A stretch of DNA of 64,000 nt from Streptomyces sp. A1136 (GTDB lineage: Bacteria; Actinomycetota; Actinomycetes; Streptomycetales; Streptomycetaceae): positions 1 to 64,000 of the forward strand of contig NZ_SSBJ01000029.1 of the NCBI RefSeq assembly GCF_004795055.1, given 5' to 3'. This document shows positions 8,234 to 17,499 of the stretch, in pieces (the stretch's first letter is position 1; each line of letters opens with the position of its first letter). Made by a program: the position numbers and the translations under genes. The notes below the pieces were generated by a model. It made no database searches and was not told the DNA's origin. It saw nothing but the letters and a program-made list of their open reading frames with translations.

Positions 8234-8938
8234 ATGGAGACCGATCGCTCTGCCTCTGCGGACAGCCACCGTGCCCGAATCATCACGGCCGCAGCCCGAC
8301 TCCTCGCCGAAAGCGGCCGCGAGGCGGTGTCGACCCGGGCCGTGAGCGCTGCGGCCGGCGTCCAGGCTCCGACCATCTACCGGCTCTTCGGCGACAAGCG
8401 GGGCCTGCTCGACGCGGTGGCCGCCCACGGGTTCGCCTCGTACCTGGACGAAAAGACCGACCTCAAGCCCAGTGGCGACCCGGTCGAGGACCTGCGCGCC
8501 GGATGGGATCTCAACATCGGCTTCGGCCTCGCCAACCCGGCCCTGTACGCCCTCATGTACGGCGAGCCCCGCCCCGACGCGACTCCGCCGGCAGCACTCG
8601 CCGCGGCCGAAGTCCTCGCCGCCCACATCCACCGGATCGCCGAGGCGGGCAGGCTTCGGGTCGATGAGGAACGCGCCGCGCAACTCGTCCACGCGGTCGG
8701 CGGCGGCACGGTCCTCATGTTGCTCGCCACTCCAGAAGACCGGCGAGACCTCACCGTGTCCGACCTGGCGCGGGAGGCGGTCATCGCCGCGATCACCGCG
8801 GACGCCCCCGCCCCGGCCCCGCCCGGGCCGGCCGGCGCTGCGGTCGCCCTCCGCGCAGTCCTCCCGCAGACTTCCGCACTGAGTGCCAGCGAGCGCAGCC
8901 TGCTTACGGAATGGCTCGACCGCATTGCCAGATGCTGA
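8234..8938 (+). CDS. TetR family transcriptional regulator
   Basis: A 234-residue TetR-type repressor. The N-terminal HTH is canonical: RARIITAAARLLAESG, then VSTRAVSAAAGVQAPTIYRLFGDKRGLLDAV, residues about 14-60. The C-terminal ligand domain is helical and ends in an Ala/Pro-rich stretch plus LSASERSLLTEWLDRIARC. ATG 8234 lies directly after operator 2. It probably represses itself and the divergent NmrA-type oxidoreductase; TetR/quinone-reductase pairs of this layout usually answer to electrophiles, which here is inference. Confidence 0.9.
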   Translation: METDRSASADSHRARIITAAARLLAESGREAVSTRAVSAAAGVQAPTIYRLFGDKRGLLDAVAAHGFASYLDEKTDLKPSGDPVEDLRAGWDLNIGFGLANPALYALMYGEPRPDATPPAALAAAEVLAAHIHRIAEAGRLRVDEERAAQLVHAVGGGTVLMLLATPEDRRDLTVSDLAREAVIAAITADAPAPAPPGPAGAAVALRAVLPQTSALSASERSLLTEWLDRIARC

Positions 8939-9064
8939 TGCCCCTCCTCACTCGCCGTCGGTAGCGTCCAAATCACACAGCGGCCGCAGGGCCGGGCAGT
9001 GCGAGGCCGGAACGAGGACCGGCCGATCATGTTGATGTGCCTTCACGTCGCGGCGCGGCGGACC

Positions 9065-9805
9065 TTACGGTTTGTGGGCTACCCAGAGTAGTTCTGCCGG
9101 CCAGCGGTGTGCCCAGTCGGGTGGGTCGGTTTCGTTGTAACCGTTGGGTGTTCCGAGTCCGGGCCGCGGCTCGATGAGGTCGTCGATGATCAGACCCGCG
9201 CCGCGCAGAGCCTTGACCCAGTCGCCGTAGGTGAGCTGATAGCTGGTCGCGCCGTCGTCTTCGGCGATGGTGTTCAGCCCGAAGTAGTCCTGCTGCAGCG
9301 TCGTGGTCACGCGGCCGGTGGCTTCGTCGTAGCAAGCTTCGAACCATGGGCTGGCGACGTTGAACACCAAGCGCCCGCCTCGGCCCAAGACGCGTGCGGC
9401 CTCTGGGACGGCCAGGTGAGGGGGCGCCCAGCTGAGCCCACCGAAGTCGCAGAAGACCAGGTCGAAGCTCTCGGCGACGAAGGGGAGTTGTTCGGCGGCC
9501 CCTTGCACTAGCGGGTAGCGCGCCGCGCCCATCGTGAGTGCCGCGGCAGCGAGTTGGGCTTCGGACAGGTCGAGCCCGACCACGGTTGCGCCCTCGGCGG
9601 CGAGCACCCTGGACCACTGGCCGGCGCCGCAGCCGAGTTCGAGGACGCGCTTGCCGGTGACGTCGCCCAGGGCGTGCAGGTGCGCGTCGGGGATGGAGTA
9701 CATGCCCCACAATCGGGGTGCGGCGCCGATTCGCGGGTCGTGCTTGTGCTGGTAGGCGTTGCTGATCCGGTTCCAGAGCCGCCGGTTGGCGGGGATGCTG
9801 TCCAC
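9065..9805 (-). CDS. Class I SAM-dependent methyltransferase
   Basis: A 246-residue methyltransferase with a complete SAM-binding core: motif I VLELGCGAGQWSRVLA, the acidic end of strand 2 (VGLDLSEAQL), the motif around PFVAESFDLVFCDFGG, and VLGRGGRLVFNVASPW. An NRRLWNRISNAYQHKHD N-terminal helix is typical of the UbiE/Methyltransf_11 group. GTG 9805 with GGAG seven nt upstream is preferred over the TTG at 9841. The acceptor substrate cannot be told from sequence. It stands alone; an IS5-like remnant starts about 95 bp upstream. Confidence 0.85.
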   Translation of the reverse strand: MDSIPANRRLWNRISNAYQHKHDPRIGAAPRLWGMYSIPDAHLHALGDVTGKRVLELGCGAGQWSRVLAAEGATVVGLDLSEAQLAAAALTMGAARYPLVQGAAEQLPFVAESFDLVFCDFGGLSWAPPHLAVPEAARVLGRGGRLVFNVASPWFEACYDEATGRVTTTLQQDYFGLNTIAEDDGATSYQLTYGDWVKALRGAGLIIDDLIEPRPGLGTPNGYNETDPPDWAHRWPAELLWVAHKP

Positions 9806-9899
9806 GCGCCGACTCCAGCACTGCCTGCCGGGGGCGGTCAACCCGATTTGGGCCTGTATCGGAAGTGGATCCGTCGCAATGAATGATCTTCATCCGTGG

Positions 9900-10560
9900 G
9901 GCGGGGTGATCTTACTGACGAACAGTGGTCGGCGTTGGCACCGTTGCCACCGAAGGGAGCGAAGGCGGGACGGCCGCCTGCCTGGCCCCGGCGGAAGTTG
10001 ATCAACGGTATACGGTTCCGGGTCCGCACGGGCGTTCCGTGGCGGGATGTGCCCACTGCGTACGGGCCCTGAGGCCGGATCCACGACCTGTTCCGCCTAT
10101 GGCGGCGGAACGGTACCTGGCACAGGATCTTCATCCGGCTCCAGTCCATTCGAGCAGGGCCGGAAGCGCATGTCGATCGTGGTGACGGCCGGGCGGCGCG
10201 GCGACTCGCCGCAGTTCGAACCCGTGCTCAGGAAGATCGGCGTGCCCCGCATTGGGGCGGGCCGGCCGCGTGTCCGTCCCGATCGGGTGCGTGCTGATGA
10301 GGCGTATACCCCCCGGCAAGAACCGCGCTTACCTGCGTCGCCGGGGGATCTGCTGCACCATCCCGGACAAAGCCGACCAAGCGCGTCACCGCAAGCAGCG
10401 CGGTCTCGCGGCGGTCGGCCGCCGAAGTTCGATCTGGTCGACTACCGCGAGCGCCGCGCGGTCGAGCGCGCGATCAACCGCCTCAAGAGGCACCGTGCCA
10501 TCGCCAGGCGTCCCGTCAAACCAGCGGTCCGCTATGGGGCGACCGCCTCATAACGGCTAT
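9900..10560 (+). mobile_element. IS5-family insertion sequence remnant (transposase pseudogene)
   Basis: Plus-strand frames together spell an IS5-type transposase seen in Streptomyces. GDLTDEQWSALAPL and KLINGIRFRVRTGVPWRDVP (9910-10065) end at a TGA; HDLFRLWRRNGTWHRIF (about 10085-10140) continues in another frame; MSIVVTAGRRGDSPQFEPVL, DYRERRAVERAINRLKRHRA and VRYGAT follow to 10553 with a further shift. Between IRLQS and EQGRK the segment that normally carries the first catalytic Asp (VDSTVCRAHQHAAG region) is absent. Terminal inverted repeats were not found. The element is dead by at least two frameshifts and one internal deletion. Confidence 0.8.
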
Positions 10561-10626
10561 CGACGAATGGCGGTGACCAGCGCACATGAGGCGCGTCCAG
10601 AAGGAACCCGGAGCGCGGAAGATCTG

Positions 10627-11341
10627 TCACTCCACGGCATCATCGAGGAGAATCCGTGCCAGCTCGCGCGGCTGGGAGAACATCGGCCAATGCCCGGTGT
10701 CCATCTTGATCAGCCGCCAGTGCTTGCTGTCCAACAGCACGGCTACGTCTTTGTCGGGCTCGGCGTTTTCGGGCTCGGTCCCCGCGGGCACACACAGGAT
10801 GTAAGTCGCGGGAAGTTCACTGAGCGGCCTCGCCAGCACGGCGGGCTCGGTCAGCGTGGCGCCTGGGTGAGGCGTCGAGCCGCGGACGAGGCGTGCGATC
10901 TGCTCATCAGTGAGACCCTCGCCATCGTAGTGAGAAGCCGGCGCGAGCGGCCAGAACCCCCCCATTTTCGGCGATCTTTGCCTTTACCGCCGCTCCGCCG
11001 TCCGGCCAGGCGGAGACAAACGACTCGCCGTCAGTTGGAACATTGGAGTCCACGAATACCGCGCGGGTCAGCCGGTCCCCGATCCGCTCCGCGGCCTGAC
11101 CGACTGGAATGCCCGAGTAGCTGTGACCTACCAGGACTACGTCCCGCAGGCCCCGGCGTTCCACCTCGGAAACGATGTCCTGGACGTGAGTCGCTTGCCC
11201 CGCCGGGACGCCCCGCTTGTCAGCAAGGCCGGACAGTGTCAACGGGTAAACGCCGTGGCCAGCCGCACGCAGATACGGCGCCACCTCGTCCCACGCCCAC
11301 GCCCCGAGCCGTGCACCTGCAACCAGCACGAAATTCACCAT
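10627..11341 (-). pseudogene. Alpha/beta hydrolase, single frameshift in a C7 tract
   Basis: From ATG 11341 the protein starts MVNFVLVAGARLGAWAWDEV and includes the nucleophile elbow GHSYSG (VVLVGHSYSGIPVGQ), typical of small esterase/salicylate-esterase-like hydrolases. At 10957-10963 (seven C on the plus strand) the frame shifts: KIAENGG is followed, in the next frame, by FWPLAPASHYDGEGLTDEQ and continues to the catalytic-His region MDTGHWPMFSQPRELA and a stop at 10627. Both halves are otherwise well conserved, about 237 residues in all. The lesion could be a true mutation, slippage at the homopolymer, or a sequencing error. Confidence 0.8.
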
Positions 11342-11884
11342 GCTCGTACCGTAGCCGAGCAGCCTAACGCTCCCTGGAAAATACTTTCGATACGCGCCCT
11401 TGGGCTCTGGTCGGCCCTCGCCTCGGTCCGGCCCTGCCTTGTCCCATGATCCGCAGGCCGAGTCCGGTTGGCCCCTTCGGCCAGGCAGGCGCGCAGTTGG
11501 CGGCGCCCGGCCGGAGAGCTTGGCCATCCGCGTGGTAAGCACCGTTGGGGCCCCAAGCGTCGAGCCCGGCATGGCGTGGCTACAGGCGCGACGCGCCGGC
11601 CGCGTCGGAAGTGGCACGACCGGTCGGGGGTGGCTCTCGCCCCGCTCCTCGACGCGTGCGGCCCTGCGGGGCCGGCGGGACGCGGGGTGGGCGACGTGGA
11701 AGTTGACGGAGGACTCGGGGGAGCCGGCGGGGGCCGTCGGCATCGCGCTCACGGCGCAGGCCCCCGTCGGGCCTGCGGCGCCCGCACCGAGTCTGCGTGC
11801 CATGTGCCTCCGCCGACGTACCGCAACGCAAGGGCCGCTCGATCTTTCGTCAGGAAGTCTGAGTCTTACGACAGAACCGGTCAG
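11342..11884. other. 540-bp stretch without recognisable gene
   Basis: Long open frames exist on both strands, but they are Arg/Pro/Gly-rich and lack family motifs or ribosome sites, as expected by chance at this GC. It includes the upstream region of the alpha/beta hydrolase remnant. Confidence 0.4.
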
Positions 11885-12091
11885 GTCCGCGATACGGCAG
11901 CGTCATGCGGCATATGCGCCGGTGGCATCGTCCGCTCCGGACTCGGACGTGTCGTCTACGCGCTCTCCTCCGAGCAACTCGTGCGACTCAACCCGGAGTC
12001 AGGCGCGTGGCCGACGGTGGCCCAGGACGGCCCTGCCCTGTTCGACGAGGCGCGCATCCCCATCGACGACTACTACCGGCCGCAACGGTGA
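11885..12091 (+). pseudogene. Cytidine/deoxycytidylate-deaminase-type nucleoside deaminase, C-terminal remnant
   Basis: The frame gives SCGICAGGIVRSGLGRVVYALSS and then NPESGAWPTV and ALFDEARIPIDDYY before a TGA at 12091. This matches the second half of zinc nucleoside deaminases, where PCxxC supplies two zinc Cys ligands; here CGIC keeps both Cys while the Pro is Ser. The N-terminal half with the HxE zinc/catalytic motif is missing and no start is present, so this is a 3' fragment. Confidence 0.7.
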
Positions 12092-12250
12092 AGGCCGCCC
12101 ACCGGCCCTCACCCTTGCGGATTGGCCGACATGCAGGTTCGGAGGCGTCCCCCCGATCGCATGGGGGGCCGGCTCGTACGGGCCGGCCGTTGAGCGACGC
12201 TGGTGATGTGCCTCAAGGTGCCGTGCTGGTTGTCGATGGGACGGGATGAA

Positions 12251-12286
12251 ACGACCCCGGCGGCCATCAAGTCCGCCGGGTCGTCG
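12251..12286. terminator. Imperfect hairpin, candidate terminator
   Basis: ACGACCCCGGCGG (12251-12263) can pair with CCGCCGGGTCGT (12273-12284) with a single bulged C and a 9-nt loop. It stands between the deaminase remnant and a minus-strand fragment, and may be the old terminator of either. Confidence 0.45.
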
Positions 12287-12339
12287 TGAACACGGTGTCG
12301 GCTTCGTGGCCGCTCTGTCGCGCGGGTCTCGGTGATCGC

Positions 12340-12540
12340 GGCGCGAGTGGATGACTCGTCGACGATGTCCGTCTCCTCGGTCACGGCAGCGACGAAGGAC
12401 CGCCAGGCGATGTCGTTGGGGGAGCGGTGCAAGCCGCGGCGGCTGAGGTGGACGACTTCCACGGTGTGGTCGGAGAACACGGTGTCCTGGAGGCCGCCGA
12501 TCGTGAAGCGGTCTTTATGTAGCCGGCGGGCTCGCTCGTC
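12340..12540 (-). pseudogene. Small hypothetical protein fragment, probably frameshifted
   Basis: From an ATG near 12540 (MTSEPAGYIK) and then a shifted frame KDRFTIGGLQDTVFSDHTVE, the minus strand reads on through HLSRRGLHRSPNDIAWRSFV and AAVTEETD. The composition is protein-like, unlike the surrounding frames, but I do not recognise the family. The frameshift near 12515 is inferred from the join of the two segments. Confidence 0.3.
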
Positions 12541-12593
12541 ATCGTGGGGTGGCCGTCGGCGGGTGTGCGGGGCCGCCGCTTATGCTGCGGCGC

Positions 12594-13211
12594 ATGGGAG
12601 TGGACCTCACGCTGTTCATGGCGGACTGGGAGCGGTTGGTTGCCTTCCCCGTCCAACGCCGGATCGACGCGCTCGACGACACCGTCTGGCCGTCCGGCGG
12701 CGACCAGAGCCTGCGGTGGGGACGGGGCGGCGGATGGCGGTGGCCGCCGGACCAGGGGGCCAGGTGGTGCGCCGCGTACGAGTTCTTCACCACGACCGGT
12801 TCCTACCGCCCGCACTACCGCGCGGGCGACGGGTGGGCGGACATGCGGCCCTTGGTCGACGCGCCTGTGCGCGAGGCGATGGACGCCTTCCTCGGGGGGC
12901 TGATCTGGGATGCGGATCCCATCGAGGATCCGGCGCTGACCGGTGGGGAGGGGCTCTTCCCGCCGGTCGCCGACCCTCGGCGTCCGCACCTTCTGCTGGT
13001 CTGCTCTCCGGAGGCAGTGGAGAGGAAGGTTCCCGCCTGGAAGGGGGTGGAGCCGTATCTCGACGTAATGCGTGCTCCGTTCGCCGCCGAGTGCGAGGGC
13101 TGGGCGGGCCGTCCGGGTACCTTCGAGGGCTTCGTCGCCCTGCTACGTGAGTGGGGTGACGTGGTTACGGAGGCTGCCGGGCGCGGTTGGGGCTTGGTGG
13201 GGGTGCCGTAG
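12594..13211 (+). CDS. Hypothetical protein
   Basis: A 205-residue soluble protein, MGVDLTLFMADWERLVAFPV at its start, rich in Trp and acidic residues, with segments HLLLVCSPEAVERKVPAWKG and FVALLREWGDVVTEAAGRGW. No signal peptide, membrane helix or catalytic motif is visible, and I do not recognise the family. ATG 12594 is preferred: a -10-like TATGCT lies at 12581-12586, which would give a leaderless message, and upstream codons are not protein-like. It seems monocistronic. Confidence 0.65.
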   Translation: MGVDLTLFMADWERLVAFPVQRRIDALDDTVWPSGGDQSLRWGRGGGWRWPPDQGARWCAAYEFFTTTGSYRPHYRAGDGWADMRPLVDAPVREAMDAFLGGLIWDADPIEDPALTGGEGLFPPVADPRRPHLLLVCSPEAVERKVPAWKGVEPYLDVMRAPFAAECEGWAGRPGTFEGFVALLREWGDVVTEAAGRGWGLVGVP

Positions 13212-13448
13212 CGCCAGTGGCATGGCAGGGGTGAACGGGTCGGGCGGAAGTGCTGCGGCGCGGCGCCGGAAAGCGGGAGGGAGAGGGTGGGGGGAGGGCA
13301 AAGACCATGCCGCTGAGGGCACGTCGCGAACGTCCACTCCGACGGTGATTGAGATCCTGGAGAACCTGGACGTCCTGTTCCTGCCGCGGCTCGACCTCAC
13401 GACGATCCGGATGGGCGGCATAGCAGGATCCTCCAGGCCCAGTCCTCC

Positions 13449-13850
13449 GTGGTCGCCCGGTACCGCGGCGGGGACGACAGCGACAGCGAATACCACGACG
13501 CCGACCGGCAGCCGCTGACACCCGACGAGGTCATTGACCACACCGTGCGGTCGGACGGATTCCTGTACTGCGCCGACGAACTCACCTACAAGGTCACTGC
13601 CGGGCTGGTCGTCGGCTTCGCGATCTACGGGCCGCATCTTTCCCACTTCGCCCATCTGACCTCGTACGAAAAGTTGCTGTCTGCGTTCGGCACGCCGGAC
13701 CGGGTGCGGGAGGAGGGGGGAGCCTACGGTGACTTCACCGGCTACGGCTTGTATTACTGGGGTGCGCGTAAGCATGTGAAGTGGGACGCTTCCGGCAACC
13801 GGGCGATTCTGATCAACGTGGGCGACTTCGAGGGGAACGCGGGCCCGTGA
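13449..13850 (+). CDS. Hypothetical protein, probably 5'-frameshifted
   Basis: The frame ending at 13850 codes for VARYRGGDDSDSEYHDADRQ, then DGFLYCADELTYKVTAGLVVGFAIYG and a C-terminal YGDFTGYGLYYWGARKHVKWDASG; well formed, acidic, about 133 residues, no known family. No ribosome site precedes GTG 13449. Just upstream a different frame carries PTVIEILENLDVLFLPRLDL (about 13340-13400), also protein-like, so the true gene may start near 13325 and be split by a frameshift near 13410. Other reading: two unrelated fragments. Confidence 0.5.
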   Translation: MVARYRGGDDSDSEYHDADRQPLTPDEVIDHTVRSDGFLYCADELTYKVTAGLVVGFAIYGPHLSHFAHLTSYEKLLSAFGTPDRVREEGGAYGDFTGYGLYYWGARKHVKWDASGNRAILINVGDFEGNAGP

Positions 13851-14257
13851 GAGGGGGCCGATGTCCGGTGACGGGTCAAGGTGGCCACCGTCGCCCGCCG
13901 TCGGGACCTGTCGGGTCGGCTGGACCGGCACGGGCCCCCGGGGCCCGGACCTGACCGCCCGGCAGCTGGGTCTCTACCGAGTCGACTTAGACCATGTCGC
14001 CGGCCGCCTCGGGCGGCTGTCCCCGGCCAAGGCTCGGTGTAGATCGACGACAAGGGCCCCCGCGGCGTCACCGTGTTTCCTTTGTAGTCCGCCGCGTCCG
14101 CGGCGTGTATACGGGGCGGCGCCGAACGAGTCGCACCCGGGGCCGAAACCGGAACATGCCTAGTTGAGGGTAGTGGGAGGCGGTCCCCGGGTGGGGGCGG
14201 CCGCATCTCCCGTCCGTCCGGCAACTCGACGGCGCCGCGCAGATCTGGCTCCTCGTG
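13851..14257. other. Intergenic, no gene supported
   Basis: Between two convergent genes. Open frames on both strands have random-looking composition. I see no terminator hairpin strong enough to list. Confidence 0.4.
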
Positions 14258-15118
14258 TTACCGCCCGGGAGTGATCTGCCAGGTGCCGTGGCGTACGTCG
14301 AGCGTCGCGGTGAGGTCGGCCTGCTGTGGGAACGAGTCGCCCAGCCGCCACGGGTCTGGCCTGGCAGCCAGCCCGATGGTGACCAGATCCCCGGTGACGT
14401 CGCTCAGGGCTCCGATCCAGTGGGGGGCGGTGGCGATCAGTTGCTCGGGAAGCCAGAGCCCGGGCTCGGGAACGTGTGAGAAGGGCTCCCGCACCCGTTC
14501 GGTGAGGGCGGAGCCGGCGAGCAGGGCCAGCAGTCGTGCCAGGACAGCGGCCGGGAGGGCAGGGTCGCGGGTCTCCAGCAGCACGTAACAGTCGTCGTGG
14601 CCCGAGAACCAGACCCGTGAATCTGCCAGGCGGCTCAGGAGCGGCTCATCGATGCCGGTCGTGCCTATCACGAGGGCAAGTTCGTCGAGTTGTTCCGTGG
14701 TCACATCGGCGGGCACGTCGATCAGAGTCAGCTCGTACGGCGACCAGGTGCCGTCCAGGAGACGGGGCAGGAGGTGGCGGTCCAGCACCAGGAACTCCTC
14801 CGCGAGTCCGTTCGTGCCGGCCGCCCAGGGCCCGAGGGGGTGAACCGTGCACGGCACGCCGAGATCGGCCGCGATCAGCGCGGGCCGCAGCGAATGCCAG
14901 TCCTCATCCAGGTAGGAGTTGGTCTCCAGCGACACCAGCGCCACCGCGTCGTTCGCCACGTCCACGAGCAAGTCGACCAGCTCGGCCGCCTGGGCCGCAC
15001 CGGCGGTAACCCGTCGCAGCCCCTCGGTCTCGCGGACGCTGAAGCTCAATGGGAACGGTCGGCGCTCCACGCCGACACTGTTCACGCTGAACGCGCCCTG
15101 CTGCCTGACCTCGATCAC
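14258..15118 (-). CDS. Hypothetical protein
   Basis: A 286-residue soluble protein without recognised domains. It begins VIEVRQQGAFSVNSVGVERR and has alternating strands and helices (LVDVANDAVALVSLETNSYL, VWFSGHDDCYVLLETRDP). GTG 15118 is chosen because GGGGGTGG lies five nt upstream; the longer ATG start at 15163 has no ribosome site. Acidic, no signal peptide, no membrane segment. Similar-looking uncharacterised proteins occur in Streptomyces, but I cannot attach a function. Confidence 0.65.
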   Translation of the reverse strand: MIEVRQQGAFSVNSVGVERRPFPLSFSVRETEGLRRVTAGAAQAAELVDLLVDVANDAVALVSLETNSYLDEDWHSLRPALIAADLGVPCTVHPLGPWAAGTNGLAEEFLVLDRHLLPRLLDGTWSPYELTLIDVPADVTTEQLDELALVIGTTGIDEPLLSRLADSRVWFSGHDDCYVLLETRDPALPAAVLARLLALLAGSALTERVREPFSHVPEPGLWLPEQLIATAPHWIGALSDVTGDLVTIGLAARPDPWRLGDSFPQQADLTATLDVRHGTWQITPGR

Positions 15119-15408
15119 TGCCCACCCCCGAGAACTCACCGGACGCTGCTGCCCGGTCCGCACGCCTCAATCATGCCGGTCAGCGGGGCGGCCCTTCCGC
15201 GGCCGACCACCCGTCGACGTCGGCCCGGTCCAGGAATCCCGCGACCGGGAGCGCTGTGATGGCCGGACCGGCCAACTACGACGCTCAGCCCACCGGCTGA
15301 GACTGAACGCGATACCTGCCCAATCAGCACTGGATCTTGTCGCGCCGCCCATCGCAGTTGGCGGGTCCGTGTGACTCAGCAAGCCAACTGCTACGTCAGA
15401 TGTCGGAA

Positions 15409-16260
15409 CTACTGAAGACGTGTAGCCGTCCGGACAAGGTGGGCGACGGCTCTTGACCGGCTGTGTGGTGGCCAGGCGATCACGGTGGTGACTGTCGGCG
15501 CGTCCAGTACGGGCACGGCGGCGAGGTCACCGTGCAACTGGGCCCGGCACGACTCCGGTGAGACTGCGCAAGCACGGCCGAGCGCGACGAGCTGCAACAG
15601 CTGCGCGTGATCGCGGACCCGCGGGCCCGGGCCGGGCGGGTAGGTGCCGTCGGGGTCGGGCCAGCGTGGCAGGGGCAGGCCCGGCAGCTCGGTGATGTCC
15701 GCCATGTGTACATGGGTCCGGGCGGTGAGCGGATGCCCGGCCGGCAGGACCGCGACCTGGCCCTCCGTGCTGAGCTCTTCGGTGTGGAACCCGGCCGTCG
15801 AGTCGAACGGTCGGTGCAGCAGCGCCACGTCGGCCCGGCCTTCGCGCAGGAGCCGTGCCTGCTCGGTCGGGCCGCACAGGATGACTTCGACGGAGACCGC
15901 GCCGGGTTCGGTGGCGTAGGCGTCGAGGAGTTTCGCCAGCAGTTCGCTGGACGCACTGGCTTTCGTGACCAGGACCAGGCCGGGGCGGCCGGTCGTGGAA
16001 AGGGCGGCGCGGCGGGTCCGACGTTCGGCGGCGTCGACCGCGTCGAGGGCCGCCCGGCCCTCGACCAACAGCACCGCGCCCGCCTCGGTCAATGTGACGG
16101 TGCGGCTGGTCCGATCCAACAGCGCCGCCCCGAGCCGGCGTTCGAGCTGCTGGATCGCCCGTGACAAGGGCGGCTGCGCGATCCCGAGCCGCTGCGCGGC
16201 GCGCCCGAAGTGCAGTTCTTCAGCGACGGCGACGAAGTATCGCAGTTCCCGAGTCTCCAT
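15409..16260 (-). CDS. LysR family transcriptional regulator
   Basis: A 283-residue LysR-type regulator. The N-terminal wHTH is textbook: ELRYFVAVAEELHFGRAAQR, then LGIAQPPLSRAIQQLERRLG, residues 3-60, followed by the linker helix. The effector domain starts at about residue 90 (GLVLVTKASASSELLAKLLDAY) and contains ADVALLHRPF and VAVLPAGHPL, hallmark strands of the substrate-binding fold. It is divergent from a short-chain dehydrogenase, with a T-N11-A box between, so it most likely activates that gene in response to its substrate. It is slightly shorter than the usual 300 residues. Confidence 0.9.
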   Translation of the reverse strand: METRELRYFVAVAEELHFGRAAQRLGIAQPPLSRAIQQLERRLGAALLDRTSRTVTLTEAGAVLLVEGRAALDAVDAAERRTRRAALSTTGRPGLVLVTKASASSELLAKLLDAYATEPGAVSVEVILCGPTEQARLLREGRADVALLHRPFDSTAGFHTEELSTEGQVAVLPAGHPLTARTHVHMADITELPGLPLPRWPDPDGTYPPGPGPRVRDHAQLLQLVALGRACAVSPESCRAQLHGDLAAVPVLDAPTVTTVIAWPPHSRSRAVAHLVRTATRLQ

Positions 16261-16282
16261 GGCGCCACGCTATCCCGGATCA

Positions 16283-16297
16283 ATACCCTGACGGTAT
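16283..16297. promoter_or_regulatory. LysR box between LysR and SDR genes
   Basis: ATACC-CTGAC-GGTAT (16283-16297) is a perfect 5-bp inverted repeat and meets the T-N11-A rule of LysR regulators. It lies 22 bp before the LysR start and about 50 bp before the SDR start, the normal place for the recognition site. Confidence 0.75.
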
Positions 16298-16346
16298 CGT
16301 CGACCACCCGATCGGTCTTGGACCCCCGCCGGGGCCCGAGGGCAGC

Positions 16347-17087
16347 ATGGTCCCCATGAGCGAACGAACGATTGCGCTGGTCACCGGCGCCAACAAGGGA
16401 ATCGGCTACGAGATCGCCGTGGGCCTGGGCGCCCTCGGCTGGAGCGTCGGCGTCGGCGCCCGCGACGATGAGCGCCGTGCGGGCGCGGTGGAGAGGCTGC
16501 GAGCGGGCGGCGTCGACGCGTTCGGTGTACCGCTCGACGTGACCGACGACGCGAGCGCGACCGCCGCCGCACGGTTGATCGAGGGGAAGGCCGGGCGCCT
16601 CGACGTGCTCGTCAACAACGCCGCCATCACCGGCGGCATGCCGCAGGAGCCCACCAGGGTCGATCCCGCCACCATCCGGACGGTCGTGGAGACCAACGTG
16701 ATCGGCGTCATCCGCGTCACCAACGCGATGTTGCCACTGCTGCGCCGCTCCGCCTCACCGCGGATCGTGAACATGTCCAGCAGCGTCGGCTCCCTCGCCC
16801 GTCAGTCAGGAACCGCCGCTGAACGGACGACGGGTCTGGTTGCCGTGGCGTACGCGCCGTCGAAGACCTTCCTGAACGCCGTCACCCTCCAGTACGCCTT
16901 GGAGCTGAGCGACACGAACATCCTGATCAACGCCGGCTGTCCCGGATACGTCGCGACCGACCTCAACGGCTTCCGCGGCGTGCGTACCCCCGAACAGGGC
17001 GCGGCGATCGCCATCAAGCTCGCGACCCTGCCCGACGACGGCCCGACCGGCAAGTTCTTCGAAGACGCCGGCGTAGTGCCCTGGTGA
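16347..17087 (+). CDS. Short-chain dehydrogenase/reductase
   Basis: A 246-residue classical SDR using NAD(P)H to reduce or oxidise a carbonyl/alcohol. The cofactor loop TGANKGIG is at about residue 12, NNAA at about 92, active-site Ser in NMSSSVGS and YAPSK with catalytic Tyr at about 169 and Lys four on. The SSVGSLA...YAPSK spacing with an insertion QSGTAAERTTG resembles carbonyl-reductase-like SDRs. ATG 16347 has GAGG five nt upstream; ATG 16356 (MSERTIAL) is the alternative. Probably under control of the divergent LysR. Confidence 0.87.
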   Translation: MVPMSERTIALVTGANKGIGYEIAVGLGALGWSVGVGARDDERRAGAVERLRAGGVDAFGVPLDVTDDASATAAARLIEGKAGRLDVLVNNAAITGGMPQEPTRVDPATIRTVVETNVIGVIRVTNAMLPLLRRSASPRIVNMSSSVGSLARQSGTAAERTTGLVAVAYAPSKTFLNAVTLQYALELSDTNILINAGCPGYVATDLNGFRGVRTPEQGAAIAIKLATLPDDGPTGKFFEDAGVVPW

Positions 17088-17499
17088 CGTGCACGGCGGT
17101 CATCGCCCGCCGGATGAATGGCAACTCACGGCAGGTTGCAAGCAGCGTGAGCATGTGGTTCCAACAAACGTGACCTACAGGGTCCCAATCGGAAGGTCAC
17201 ACCCTCCATCGCGACACCTGGAGGAACGATTCACCAGCCGAGAGGTAACGATCCTCCCCCCAGCCGCCTGGCCTCGACGTACTGCCGGAACGCTCAGGGT
17301 TCGCGCAGTACACAGCGGCTGGCAACGGGTCACCGCTGTTCGTGGTCGGGTAGCGGTGCTCATCACCCTTGGGATCACGGCTGTGCAGGACCGGGTGAAC
17401 TCGACGGTCAGGCGCCGGTCGTCGTCCGTGCGAACAGATCGTCGTCGCGCTCTTCCACCCGTGTCAACAGCGTTCCAAGGCCGTAGCCGTGCTTCTTCT
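17088..17499. other. 410-bp stretch without recognisable gene
   Basis: Frames on both strands lack motifs and ribosome sites. Probably debris leading into the RpiR-like remnant. Confidence 0.35.
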
